Assembly: GCA_021773015.1 (NCBI GenBank)
Contig: JAJFKW010000001.1
Coordinates: forward strand, 3,455,305 to 3,519,304
From: Woeseia sp.
Lineage (GTDB): Bacteria > Pseudomonadota > Gammaproteobacteria > Steroidobacterales > Woeseiaceae
DNA length: 64,000 bases
Direction: 5' to 3'
The translations under genes and the position numbers were made by a program. A model generated the notes under the pieces. The model was not told the origin of the DNA and ran no database searches. It was given only the letters and a program-made list of their open reading frames with translations. Numbering within the stretch: the first letter of the stretch is position 1; each line of letters starts with the position of its first letter. Positions 8,786-17,811 of this stretch are shown in pieces.

Positions 8786-10783
8786 TTATACAACTTCCCC
8801 GATACATTCAACCGTGAGTGTCGCAGCAATTAGGCTATGCGCTTCATCGACGTTCGGTAGGTCGACACGTTGAAGTTTGAAGGTCGAGCGCACGTTCATC
8901 GCGCCCATGTCGATGGCCCTTTCTTGCGCGAGGTCCTCGGCAAATTCACGCGCGACCCGGATCGCCAAATCCACGGTGGGCGCTCGCCTCGGTTCTCCCG
9001 GCAGGTGAATGACATAGCCGCCGTCATCGACGGCAGCAATTTCTATTGTGACCAGCGTTTTGATCATCCCGGTTGCTGCGCCCACAGCATTGGCAACGGC
9101 GCTGTGCGGCGGAATCACCGTCTGGCTGCCCAATCGCCGACCAACCTCTGGATAATAAACTGCGGCTGGTCCGCCAACCGCGACAATCGGAATATTGGTC
9201 GTCCCATTGAGCATAAATTCACCGACCTTCGAGTTACCAGAAATGGTTGCGGCGACAAGTGGATGGTCGGCGCTCAACTCGTGGCCACATAGACGCGAAA
9301 GCAATAAGTGACAGCTTTTTCTCGTAACTTCTTCGATTATGCGGTCAGCGAATTGCATCAACTCCTCGGTATTCATCTTGCTATTGGCCGAAACAATTCC
9401 GCTCGATTGGCCAACAAGCTGGCATGCAAGTTGTGCAGTCTTCTCGCACCATTGTGATTGTTTACCCAGGGCGTGCGCCGCATCGCTGGGTGTTAGGCCG
9501 GTTACTTGCACCAGGCCGCGTGACAACAAGTGTTGAACGGCGCGTTCGTCGGACGTGCGATGTATCAATGTTGCCCATGGTTGTGGTGTTTCGGTGATTT
9601 GTCCGAATATTTTTCTTTCGTGATCGCCAAGGTCAACAGGTATACGATCAGACCGTGGCCCGATCGGCCGTAGCAGAAATTTGCATGCTGTTCGCAAGCC
9701 CTGTGCATTGTGCAACACCTCTTCCAAGTGCAGACTTATGTGCGGCCAACGACTACCTAGGGAACAGACGGGGATCACCCGGTGACTTGCGAGTCGAACA
9801 TTTCCCCGATAATCGGTTATCACTTCGCTATCGCCGCCGAGACCACTTGTGTGCATGTCCACTGCTTGGACCAGCGTTTGATAGCCTCCAATGGTTGATC
9901 CGGCGTCGGTGATTTTCGGCCAACCGTTATGTGCAATGGCAATGTCTGTTGTTGTCCCACCAATATCGGAAACGATAAAGTCGCTTTCGCCGCTCAAGTA
10001 TCGGGCACCGATTACACTGGCCGCGGGCCCAGACAGGATGGTTTCTATGGGTCGCTCGACAACGGCGTCAGCGCTGACTAAAGATCCATCGCCTTTGACG
10101 ATCATGAGTTTGGCAGCAATATCGTAGTTCGACAATGAAGTGCGCACTGCCTCTAAAAGGGCGACAATTTTCGATACGATTCGCGCGTTGAGCGTTGCTG
10201 TCAATGCACGTCTTGGTGCATCTAACGCGTCGGATAGATCCGAGGATCTTGTAACCGAGGTGGACGTAATCTCTCGTATAACTTTTTCAGCTCTCAATTC
10301 GTGGCTTGAATTTCGTACTGAATAATGCGCAGCGACGGCAAAAGCCGCGACATTGCTGGCTGCATTTCTAACAGCAGCACGCAGCGCCTGTTCATCAAGG
10401 GGGCATACCTCTTCGCCGTTATGCGTGTGGCCGCCCGCAACGCGGATGATGTGGGTATCGGCAATGGTGCTGGCAATTCGGCTGCGGCCAACCATGGCGT
10501 CGTCGAACCCTATTAGTACGACGGCTACCGCGGCACCGTGCCCCTCAACCAATGCATTCGTTGCGAGCGTCGTGGAAACAGATACCAGACCAATTTCATC
10601 ACGCGGAAAATCTTTGGCGACTTGCGCCAACACTGCATCCAACGCAGCAGATACACCGATTGAAAGATCGCCATGTGTTGTTATTGCCTTGGAAGCGGCG
10701 ATGACTTCGCGCGCCGACATGTCGATGACGACAGCATCGGTATAGGTTCCGCCAGTGTCGATTCCGATATTGTATCTGGACAT
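8786..10783 (-). CDS. hydantoinase A / oxoprolinase-type ASKHA ATPase beside corrinoid genes
   Basis: 665-residue protein of the HyuA/oxoprolinase family. The N-terminal phosphate-1 loop is GIDTGGTYTDAVV (about 7-19), the phosphate-2 loop is SDIGGTTTDIAIA, and near the C-terminus VGGPAAVYYPEVGRRLG completes the actin-like ATPase fold. Normal HyuA works with HyuB in ATP-dependent ring opening, but no HyuB gene is present here. Instead it follows a corrinoid protein and an MttB-like methyltransferase on the same strand, 137 bases after the corrinoid gene. ATPases of the same superfold (RACo/RamA) reactivate corrinoid proteins, so a reactivation or maturation role is a reasonable guess. The iron-sulfur cysteine motif of RamA-type enzymes is absent. 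Confidence 0.8.
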   Translation of the reverse strand: MSRYNIGIDTGGTYTDAVVIDMSAREVIAASKAITTHGDLSIGVSAALDAVLAQVAKDFPRDEIGLVSVSTTLATNALVEGHGAAVAVVLIGFDDAMVGRSRIASTIADTHIIRVAGGHTHNGEEVCPLDEQALRAAVRNAASNVAAFAVAAHYSVRNSSHELRAEKVIREITSTSVTRSSDLSDALDAPRRALTATLNARIVSKIVALLEAVRTSLSNYDIAAKLMIVKGDGSLVSADAVVERPIETILSGPAASVIGARYLSGESDFIVSDIGGTTTDIAIAHNGWPKITDAGSTIGGYQTLVQAVDMHTSGLGGDSEVITDYRGNVRLASHRVIPVCSLGSRWPHISLHLEEVLHNAQGLRTACKFLLRPIGPRSDRIPVDLGDHERKIFGQITETPQPWATLIHRTSDERAVQHLLSRGLVQVTGLTPSDAAHALGKQSQWCEKTAQLACQLVGQSSGIVSANSKMNTEELMQFADRIIEEVTRKSCHLLLSRLCGHELSADHPLVAATISGNSKVGEFMLNGTTNIPIVAVGGPAAVYYPEVGRRLGSQTVIPPHSAVANAVGAATGMIKTLVTIEIAAVDDGGYVIHLPGEPRRAPTVDLAIRVAREFAEDLAQERAIDMGAMNVRSTFKLQRVDLPNVDEAHSLIAATLTVECIGEVV

Positions 10784-10920
10784 GGTCAGAATATTCTGGC
10801 GTTGTTGGCGCAGTCTCCCGGCTCGATATTCATTATGCCCGTCAATATTCGACTAGCAGAAGTTGCCGCACGTTCGCGGCATTCTGCGATTATAGTCTTA
10901 ATGAAGTATGCGGCTAACGG

Positions 10921-11637
10921 CTAGCCATCTGCAGCTTGTTTGGCGTCGACCAGTTTTCGTGCCGTTTCAACTGCCATTGCGGCGTCTCGACAATATGCAT
11001 CGGCACCAATTGCCTCGCCAAATTCTTCATTCAACGGCGCGCCGCCCACCAGCACAATATAGTTGTCTCGAATGCCCTGTTCTTTCATCGTATCGATGAC
11101 CACTTTCATATAGGGCATGGTTGTCGTCAGCAATGCGGACATGCCAACAATATCAGGTCGATGTTCTTCGATGGCTTCTAGATAGTTTTCTACAGGATTA
11201 TTAATGCCAAGATCCACAACCTCAAAGCCTGCACCTTCCATCATCATGCTGACGAGGTTTTTGCCGATATCGTGAATGTCGCCTTTCACCGTGCCAATGA
11301 TCATCTTGCCAACTGGTTTAGCGCCAGTCTCTACAAGCAAAGGGCGAAGTATTCCCATGCCGCCTTTCATTGCATTGGCTGACAAAAGTACTTCCGGGAC
11401 AAATAAAATGCCATCGCGAAAATCGATTCCGACAATGCGCATGCCTTCGACTAAGGCGTCGGCTAACACTTTTTCTGGCGACCAGCCGCGCTCCAAGAGA
11501 ATATTCGTACCTTCTACGATTTCCTCTCTCAGCCCGTCATAAAGATCATCATGCATCTGCTCGACCAATTCGTCATCGGGCAGGGCGCTAAGATCAATAT
11601 CTTCGTCGTCAACTTCTACTTCTTGGTTTTCAGCCAT
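10921..11637 (-). CDS. corrinoid (cobalamin-binding) protein of a methyltransferase system
   Basis: 238-residue methyl-carrying corrinoid protein like MtbC/MttC/MtgC. An acidic N-terminal tail precedes the helical cap domain (about 25-100). The B12 Rossmann domain follows, with the cobalt-ligand motif D-x-H-x-x-G (GDIHDIG), then SALLTTTM and the GGAPLNEEFG loop. The His of this motif replaces the lower ligand of cobalamin and carries the methyl group by way of cobalt. The ATG at 11637 was chosen over an in-frame TTG at 11643 because AAGAG lies about six bases upstream. It follows the MttB-like gene by 52 bases, which makes the pair a probable methyltransferase/acceptor couple. Confidence 0.93.
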   Translation of the reverse strand: MAENQEVEVDDEDIDLSALPDDELVEQMHDDLYDGLREEIVEGTNILLERGWSPEKVLADALVEGMRIVGIDFRDGILFVPEVLLSANAMKGGMGILRPLLVETGAKPVGKMIIGTVKGDIHDIGKNLVSMMMEGAGFEVVDLGINNPVENYLEAIEEHRPDIVGMSALLTTTMPYMKVVIDTMKEQGIRDNYIVLVGGAPLNEEFGEAIGADAYCRDAAMAVETARKLVDAKQAADG

Positions 11638-11689
11638 CGCCAACTCTTACACCTAGGAACTACTTACGATTCAACAGACTAATCGGATA

Positions 11690-13234
11690 TTATCGACGGC
11701 CCATAGCCTCAGGCGACAGAAAAATGGGAAATTCGGCCCTCACCTTTTTGTCGATTTCGTCACTAATGTGTTTGGGAAAATGGTTTTTGAGAATTTCGTT
11801 TCTGCGTTTTATCGCCTTTTCTAGAATGAGCGGTTTACCATTTTCTTCCCAAACATTTGGACTATCGCGATCGCTCAATTCTGGGTAGATATATTCGCTT
11901 TGCATAACACTGAGTGTTTGGTCGGAACCAAGATAATGCCCTTCGCCGCCGATGCAAACGCTCCTAATATTCTCGAAGCTCAGCGTCTCGTCATTGACTT
12001 CTATGCCGCGGGTCATGCGTAAAGTAGCGCCCAGTACGTCGTTATCCATTAGAAAGCTCTCCGGACTGGTTCCGAGCAAACTTGCGTACATCCCGGCAGA
12101 CTCGTAAATGATATTGGCACCCGCCAACGCCGCCGCCGACAGCGTATAGGCGCGTTCGGCGCCCGCTTGATAGTCGGGAAATTTAGCGTCCGTCATGCCA
12201 CAGGCAGTGCCAAATGGCAGGTTCAAATCATTACCAATTTGTGCGCAGGCTGCTGACAGCAGGCCCTGCTCTGGAGAGCCGCCACTCATTGCCCCCGTAC
12301 GCAGATCAGAGACAAAGGGCCAGGTACCCAGTATGGCAGGTGCGCCGGCTTTGATCGCGTTCAGGTACACCAAGCCACCAAGACACTCCGCCCACGCCTG
12401 TGAAACCGCACCGGCTAGGCAGGCGGGCGTGGTCGCGCCGGCCTGGCCGGCCGACAACAGCAAGACTGGCATGCCGCCCTCGACCGCGACACGCAGGCAC
12501 TCAAGGGCGTCTTCTGTAAATTTCATTGGCGGCACAACAAAACAATTGGATTGGCTGACGAATGGTCGTGCGCGCCACGCTGCATCGCTGCCGGCGACCG
12601 CATGTAGTAACTCCAGCGATTTTTCCAGATGCGTGTAGTGGGTCCAACTGCAACCGACGTGTTTCGCCGTACCGGAAATAGCACCGTAGAGGGTGTTGAG
12701 GTCCATCTCATAGTTGTCCGCCACGTCGCGCAAAACACAAGTGCGTTGATACATATGTATGTGCTCGCACTGATCTACGATGCGTGCCATATCGTAAAGA
12801 TCCTGTGCTGTGGAGTCGCGATAGGCGTTGCTCTCGTAGTCGGCAATCATCACCGCCGCGCCCGCAGTTGAGAAGTGTACTTTCTGCCCCTGTATTTGCA
12901 GATCGAATTGCGGATCCTGCCCATGCAACACTAGGTTGCGATCGCACAGGTCAAGTGCATTTTCTACAACATGGCCCGGCATACGAAGTCGTCCATCGTT
13001 ACCCATAATCGCACCGACCGCGGTGCAGGTCTCGATGCAATGCGCCGTCGCGTCGCCGAAGCCAATTTCTTCGAGAATTCGAAAAATGTTCGATCTTATC
13101 GCAAGGACGTCGGCATCCGAGAGGGGTCGATATTGACCGCCGGTCTCGCCGGGATGTACAGGTTTAATAGCTTCTGACAAAGGCGCACTGCGCAGCGCCT
13201 TGCGTGCCTCACGTCCTCCGGATCTTCGGGCCAT
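11690..13234 (-). CDS. trimethylamine methyltransferase (MttB) family protein, non-pyrrolysine
   Basis: 514-residue TIM-barrel methyltransferase of the MttB superfamily. It moves a methyl group from a quaternary or tertiary amine to the corrinoid protein encoded next door. The frame is continuous with no internal TAG, so it is not the pyrrolysine enzyme. Such members act on glycine betaine (MtgB), carnitine, proline betaine and similar compounds. Recognisable segments are RPLSDADVLAIRSNIFRILEEIGFG, HFSTAGAA, GTAKHVGCSW, GAMSGGSPEQGLLSAACAQI and the C-terminal HYLGSDQTL. It is first in a leftward group and divergent from a LysR regulator. A glycine-betaine substrate would fit the two FAD/GcvT dehydrogenases at 54.7-59.5 kb, but that is inference. 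Confidence 0.92.
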   Translation of the reverse strand: MARRSGGREARKALRSAPLSEAIKPVHPGETGGQYRPLSDADVLAIRSNIFRILEEIGFGDATAHCIETCTAVGAIMGNDGRLRMPGHVVENALDLCDRNLVLHGQDPQFDLQIQGQKVHFSTAGAAVMIADYESNAYRDSTAQDLYDMARIVDQCEHIHMYQRTCVLRDVADNYEMDLNTLYGAISGTAKHVGCSWTHYTHLEKSLELLHAVAGSDAAWRARPFVSQSNCFVVPPMKFTEDALECLRVAVEGGMPVLLLSAGQAGATTPACLAGAVSQAWAECLGGLVYLNAIKAGAPAILGTWPFVSDLRTGAMSGGSPEQGLLSAACAQIGNDLNLPFGTACGMTDAKFPDYQAGAERAYTLSAAALAGANIIYESAGMYASLLGTSPESFLMDNDVLGATLRMTRGIEVNDETLSFENIRSVCIGGEGHYLGSDQTLSVMQSEYIYPELSDRDSPNVWEENGKPLILEKAIKRRNEILKNHFPKHISDEIDKKVRAEFPIFLSPEAMGRR

Positions 13235-13334
13235 AGTCGCTTTGCCTCATGTTCGTTTCAGGCCAGTAGTCGGCGTTAGCAGATCTTCTGATTGCGGAAG
13301 TTTGCCAGTGTTTTCAATGGCTGAATTGGCAAAA

Positions 13335-13355
13335 TTCTAATATCATGCATTAGAA
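13335..13355. promoter_or_regulatory. LysR-type operator between LysR and the MttB-like cluster
   Basis: TTCTAAT and ATTAGAA, perfect 7-bp inverted arms with a 7-base spacer, lie 23 bases before the LysR start. A second TTC-N7-GAA occurs at 13359-13371. LysR regulators bind inverted repeats of the T-N11-A type in divergent promoters, repressing themselves and activating the neighbour. The match to that architecture is good. Confidence 0.6.
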
Positions 13356-13378
13356 AAATTCATCTATAGAATGCCAGC

Positions 13379-14257
13379 ATGCCGAACCGTCAGTTGCCGC
13401 CACTCACAGGTCTAAAAGCTTTCGAAGCTGCTGGTCGTCACCTTAGTTTTACCCAAGCTGCTGACGAGCTCGGGGTTACGCAGGCTGCGGTAAGTCATCA
13501 AATAAAAACCCTTGAGGCGCACTTGAATCTCCGTCTGTTCCACCGCCAAACGCGCAAACTCCGTTTGACGAACGCGGGTGAGCGGTTGCTGGAGACGACG
13601 ACTGCTGCACTCGACCGCATTCAGAAAACGGTCAACGATATCAAGAATGTCGCCAAGGTCGCTAGTTTAGCGATTCGCGTGCCGCCAACATTCGCGGCGA
13701 AGTGGCTATTACCTCGGCTGCACCAGTTTCGCGAACGTAATCCTGATATTGAATTGGCAATTAATCATTCTAACGAAGTGGTGAAATTTGCCGATGAACC
13801 ATTGGACCTGGCGGTAACATACGGTAACGGTCATTGGCCCGGTGTTAATTCGCACAAAGTATTTAACTTGGATTTTTTTCCGGTTTGTGCAGCGGATTTG
13901 ATAACGCCTGCGACGCCGCTGAATGATTTGTCAGACTTACGAAATTTTGATTTGCTGCACGACGCAAACTTTGATAACTGGACTGCATGGATTCGGCAGG
14001 CGAATTTACAGAATTTCAATGCACGTACCGGAACAATTCTAGATGACACCAATGTGCTAATTCAAGCAGCAATTGATGGCCAGGGCATAGCCATGTGTTC
14101 CAGCATTTTTGTGTCAGAGCACCTTGCAGATGGACGTTTGGTCAAGCCGTTTGATTTGGTTTTGGAAATTGACTCGGCGTATTACCTGGTGTATCCGGAA
14201 GCACACTTGCAACGCGATCGAGTAGTTGCATTTCGCGACTGGATACTCAGCTACTAA
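13379..14257 (+). CDS. LysR-family transcriptional regulator (GcvA-like)
   Basis: 292 residues. The N-terminal winged helix reads LPPLTGLKAFEAAGRHLSFTQAADELGVTQAAVSHQIKTLE, the hallmark of the GcvA branch. A linker helix follows, then a two-lobed effector domain (about 95-290). GcvA itself controls glycine cleavage. This gene is divergent from the MttB-like/corrinoid cluster, with a palindromic LysR box in the 144-base gap. It probably activates that cluster in response to a methylated amine or glycine-related effector; the ligand is not known. Confidence 0.92.
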   Translation: MPNRQLPPLTGLKAFEAAGRHLSFTQAADELGVTQAAVSHQIKTLEAHLNLRLFHRQTRKLRLTNAGERLLETTTAALDRIQKTVNDIKNVAKVASLAIRVPPTFAAKWLLPRLHQFRERNPDIELAINHSNEVVKFADEPLDLAVTYGNGHWPGVNSHKVFNLDFFPVCAADLITPATPLNDLSDLRNFDLLHDANFDNWTAWIRQANLQNFNARTGTILDDTNVLIQAAIDGQGIAMCSSIFVSEHLADGRLVKPFDLVLEIDSAYYLVYPEAHLQRDRVVAFRDWILSY

Positions 14258-14495
14258 GACGTCAACCTTAGAACAACTCTAGTTGTGGCCTTGGCAATCC
14301 GGGATCCGCACAGGCGATTGTTTCCGCCATCACGGAAATCGGTCTGCCGGCATTATGCACAACGCCAATCTGCGCAGTTTCTCCACTGTTTCTCCTAATT
14401 TCGGCGTCATCCGGCAATACCCCGACCCGTTAATTAGTAGATGCGCCTCATGATTCGATGCGCGTCGCGATGTTGTTGGAAAAAGGAGACCAACT

Positions 14496-16055
14496 ATGAA
14501 TTATCTACGACAATTGATGATGGTTACGCTGGCTTGTTTCGTGGCCGCCTGTGGCAGCAGTGGTGAGGGGGACTTTGCTGACGATCAGGAGGTTCCTGCG
14601 CCCGGCCCGAATGTGGACCCAGACCCCTTGGATCAGACCGATCCGCTAGACGTCGAATTGCGCGAGCTTATCGCGACACGGGCTCTAACAGGTGACCCTG
14701 TTGGAGCCCGGCAGGTTCCTGATTTGGATGATCCGCTTGCACGGCTTGGTATGCTGTTGTTTTTCTCTAAGTCTTTGGGCGGGCAGTTCGATGCGGCTTG
14801 TGCAAGCTGCCATCATCCGTCATTGGCGGGTGCCGACGAGCTATCGCTACCTGTCGGTGTAAATGCCGTTGATCCAGATCTGCTCGGTCAGGGACGGTTC
14901 AATTCGCAAGGCATACCCATCGTACCCAGAAATTCGCCAACGTCATTTAATGTTGCGCTATGGGATTCTGGGCTTTTCTGGGATTCTCGAGTTGAGAGTC
15001 TGGGCAAGGAACTCGGGCAGAACGGCGCGGCTTCAGGCATTAGCACCCCGGATAGTGGCACGCTGATTATCGATACGTCCGCGGGAGCTAATCTGGCGAT
15101 CGCGCAGGCGCGATTTCCGGTGACATCGGACGCTGAGATGCGTGGTGATCTGGACCTGGGCGCGGATAACGATTCGCTACGTGGGCACCTGGCGGCGAGA
15201 ATAGGGAATTACGGCGCAGGTCTTGGCGAAATCCGAAATGGCCGCTGGCTGGCTGAATTTCGAAGCGCATTTTCAAGCAGTGCATCGGCCGAACAGTTAG
15301 TAACATTCGAAAATATCGTCGCGGCTATTGGTCGATACGAGCGATCTCAAACGTTTGTTCAAAATCCCTGGCGGGATTACGTTGCTGGCGACAATGACGC
15401 GATTGGCGATCAGGCGAAACGTGGTGCCCTATTGTTTCTTACGAGCGACAATAATGGCGGCGCGTCCTGTTTTGAGTGTCACTCAGGCGACAAGTTTAGC
15501 GACGAACGGCACCACGCAGTTGGTACGCCGCAATTTGGACCGGGTAAAGGTAATACAAACAACAACGACTTTGGCCGCGAGAACATCACCGAAAACGCAA
15601 ACGATCGATTCCGCTTTCGAACTCCTTCGCTATTGAATGTCGCAACCACTGCGCCTTACACGCATACTGGCGCCTACGAAACGCTCGGCGAAATAGTGGC
15701 GCACTACAATAATCCGCGAGGTCGCGTAGATGATTTTTTTGACAATGGTGGCTGGTGTCAGCTCGCACAATACGAGTTTGTAGTGAACTGTGCCAGTCTA
15801 TATCCAAATGCTGAGAGCAATAGCAATTTGGCGCTAAATAAAGTTACCGCCGAGCAAAATCAAAACGACCCAGACGCATTGCCAAATATCGGCATCAATA
15901 ATCAGGAGCAAGGCCAGATCGTTGCGTTTCTCAACGCGCTGACAGATCCCTGCGTCGAAGATGCAAACTGCGTAAGCGCTTGGATTCCCGGACCGCAGGA
16001 TGCGCCTGACGCGCATCAACTAGACGCGATAGACGAAAGTGGCAATCCTTTATAG
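14496..16055 (+). CDS. di-haem cytochrome c peroxidase / MauG family lipoprotein
   Basis: 519 residues. The lipoprotein signal ends in VAACGSS (lipidated C19), followed by a Pro/Asp-rich linker to about residue 55. Two c-type haem sites are visible: CASCHH in the N-terminal half and CFECHS in the C-terminal half, as in bacterial cytochrome c peroxidase and MauG. The segment FRTPSLLNVATTAPYTHTGAYETL is the conserved second-haem surround with its distal Met replaced by other residues. The extra length comes from the N-terminal linker and an Asn-rich C-terminal insert. It would act in the periplasm with electrons from a soluble cytochrome, either removing peroxide or oxidising a substrate. AAGGAG lies seven bases before the ATG. 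It seems monocistronic. Confidence 0.88.
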   Translation: MNYLRQLMMVTLACFVAACGSSGEGDFADDQEVPAPGPNVDPDPLDQTDPLDVELRELIATRALTGDPVGARQVPDLDDPLARLGMLLFFSKSLGGQFDAACASCHHPSLAGADELSLPVGVNAVDPDLLGQGRFNSQGIPIVPRNSPTSFNVALWDSGLFWDSRVESLGKELGQNGAASGISTPDSGTLIIDTSAGANLAIAQARFPVTSDAEMRGDLDLGADNDSLRGHLAARIGNYGAGLGEIRNGRWLAEFRSAFSSSASAEQLVTFENIVAAIGRYERSQTFVQNPWRDYVAGDNDAIGDQAKRGALLFLTSDNNGGASCFECHSGDKFSDERHHAVGTPQFGPGKGNTNNNDFGRENITENANDRFRFRTPSLLNVATTAPYTHTGAYETLGEIVAHYNNPRGRVDDFFDNGGWCQLAQYEFVVNCASLYPNAESNSNLALNKVTAEQNQNDPDALPNIGINNQEQGQIVAFLNALTDPCVEDANCVSAWIPGPQDAPDAHQLDAIDESGNPL

Positions 16056-16065
16056 ATTGCTCTGA

Positions 16066-16986
16066 CTAGGCCTCTGACTGTGTCGCATTCGGTTTTTCTT
16101 GGGATCGTGGCAGGCTAACGAGAATTATGCCTGCCGCGACTGCCATTACAGCAAACAAATAGTCGGGACCAAGTTGTTCATCAAGTATCAGATAGCCCAT
16201 CGCCGCGCCGGCGAGCGGGGTGACGAATGATATAGCGGAAAGTTTGGTGGCCGAATAACGCGATATCAGCGCAAACCAGATCCCGAAGGTTATTGCTGCG
16301 ACCCAAATCGTTTGATAGAGGATGGAGGCCACGGTGAGTGCCGTCATCGGTACGATCGGGCTATCGTCAAACCAGAGCCCTGCGATAAAAAACATGCCAG
16401 CAGATACGGCAAGTTGATACCAAAGTACCTGTGCAGGCGGACAAACGCGTAATTTGCTGGCGCGGATTACCAGCGTGGTGAGACCCCAGCCGATACCGCC
16501 TGCCAGCGCAAGCAAATCTCCCTTCAACGTCTCTAAATCAGTGCTGCTCGCGGGGTTCAGGGCAACTGCAACGCCAACAAAAGCCAGCACAATACCGAAC
16601 GTTGATTTTACGTCCAATTTTTCTCCCGGAATGAGAAAGTGGCTCCCCAGTGCGACGACAAAAGGTGCTGTATATACCAGGGTTACTGCGCGGGATGCAT
16701 CGGTATACACGAGTGCAACAAACAGCATAATAAATTCTGCGCCGAATAAGGTTCCAACGCATATGCCCAGCCAATTCATACCGTAGGCCCACGGTGTTTT
16801 TCGCAAGCCCCAAAGCACGTAGGCGCCAACGAGAATTGCTGCGCCCGTAGATCGAATCGTGCCCTGCCCAAGCGGGCCGATGTCTGGCAATGCGAATTTG
16901 ACTGTGAGCTGTTGGAATGCCCATGAAAAGCACAGCATCAGCATTACGGCGACCGCGGCTAAGTCGAGCGACTTGGGTTGGCTCAT
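16066..16986 (-). CDS. EamA/DMT-superfamily transporter
   Basis: 306-residue inner-membrane protein with ten predicted helices in two repeated EamA halves (about 8-145 and 155-295). The family exports metabolites and amino acids; the substrate cannot be read from sequence. Typical segments are FSWAFQQLTVKFALPDIGPLGQGTIRSTGA at the start of the first repeat and SRYSATKLSAISFVTPLAGAAMGYLILDEQL in the second. It starts six bases after the alanyl-tRNA editing gene stops, so the two are probably one operon. It converges on the di-haem peroxidase gene with a ten-base gap and no visible terminator. Confidence 0.9.
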   Translation of the reverse strand: MSQPKSLDLAAVAVMLMLCFSWAFQQLTVKFALPDIGPLGQGTIRSTGAAILVGAYVLWGLRKTPWAYGMNWLGICVGTLFGAEFIMLFVALVYTDASRAVTLVYTAPFVVALGSHFLIPGEKLDVKSTFGIVLAFVGVAVALNPASSTDLETLKGDLLALAGGIGWGLTTLVIRASKLRVCPPAQVLWYQLAVSAGMFFIAGLWFDDSPIVPMTALTVASILYQTIWVAAITFGIWFALISRYSATKLSAISFVTPLAGAAMGYLILDEQLGPDYLFAVMAVAAGIILVSLPRSQEKPNATQSEA

Positions 16987-16992
16987 CGGCTG

Positions 16993-17694
16993 CTAGCTAT
17001 CCAGCAGCAAATTTACACGCCGGTTGTGTTTGCCTTTGTTTTCGATCTTGCTGATACGAACCGCACCAACTTCCGAAGTTTGTCGGAGGTGGGTTCCGCC
17101 GCACGGCTGAAGATCCACGCCTTCGATCTCGAGTAGTCGTACTTGCCCCGAACCCACCGGCGGTTTCACTGACATCGTACGCACCAACTCCGGTTGCGCG
17201 GCAAGTTCTGCATCCGTTATCCAGCGGCAAGAAATTGAATGATCCTCCGCAACCAGCGCCAGCAATCGCTCAGTGACGTCTACCTTATCTATTGCTTCGT
17301 GTGTGTCGAAATCGAGCCTGCTCTTGGCGGCCGAGATATTTCCGCCAGTGACGCCGTACGGCAGCAAAGACCCGAGCAAGTGCATCGCCGTGTGCATGCG
17401 CATGTGAATATAGCGACGGTCCCACTCTAGTTGCAGCTGAACAGGCGTCCCTACTGGTGGCAGAGAAGATCCCTCGGGGAGATGATGATTTATGTTTTTA
17501 TCGGTCGCATATCGCGTGTCGACAACGTTGATTTGATGGCCTTCCCAGGAAACTCGACCTGTATCGCCCGGCTGGCCACCACTGAGTGGATAAAAGACTG
17601 TCCGGTCAACCTGGATGGCGCCGTCTTCGTGCCCGGTAACCACAGTCGCGCAATCTCTAAGATAGGCGTCATCGCGAAACAGCATCTCTACCAT
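16993..17694 (-). CDS. alaX: alanyl-tRNA editing protein AlaX
   Basis: 233-residue stand-alone editing domain that removes serine or glycine wrongly attached to tRNA-Ala. The zinc ligands are H101 and H105 in MRMHTAMHLLGSLLP, and C198 and H202 in QPCGGTHLRQTSEVG. The N-terminal half resembles the translation-like domain of AlaX-M (YPLSGGQPGDTG), so this is the medium-length form. It is cytosolic and precedes the EamA exporter by six bases. A functional link between them is not obvious and may only reflect shared transcription. It is divergent from dapF across 117 bases. Confidence 0.93.
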   Translation of the reverse strand: MVEMLFRDDAYLRDCATVVTGHEDGAIQVDRTVFYPLSGGQPGDTGRVSWEGHQINVVDTRYATDKNINHHLPEGSSLPPVGTPVQLQLEWDRRYIHMRMHTAMHLLGSLLPYGVTGGNISAAKSRLDFDTHEAIDKVDVTERLLALVAEDHSISCRWITDAELAAQPELVRTMSVKPPVGSGQVRLLEIEGVDLQPCGGTHLRQTSEVGAVRISKIENKGKHNRRVNLLLDS

Positions 17695-17811
17695 GATCTA
17701 ATCGACCGTAGACTTGGAATACTGGAATGTACCTGCACTACTGGTGGAGCCGCAATAAATTTCGTTGCTCCTGTCCGGATTAATCGCAGGATAAATTGCT
17801 AAACTACGCAG

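Noticed and set aside
11690-13234. Pyrrolysine-containing trimethylamine methyltransferase
   Set aside because: The frame runs through without an internal TAG, and no pylT or pylBCD-like genes are seen in the window.
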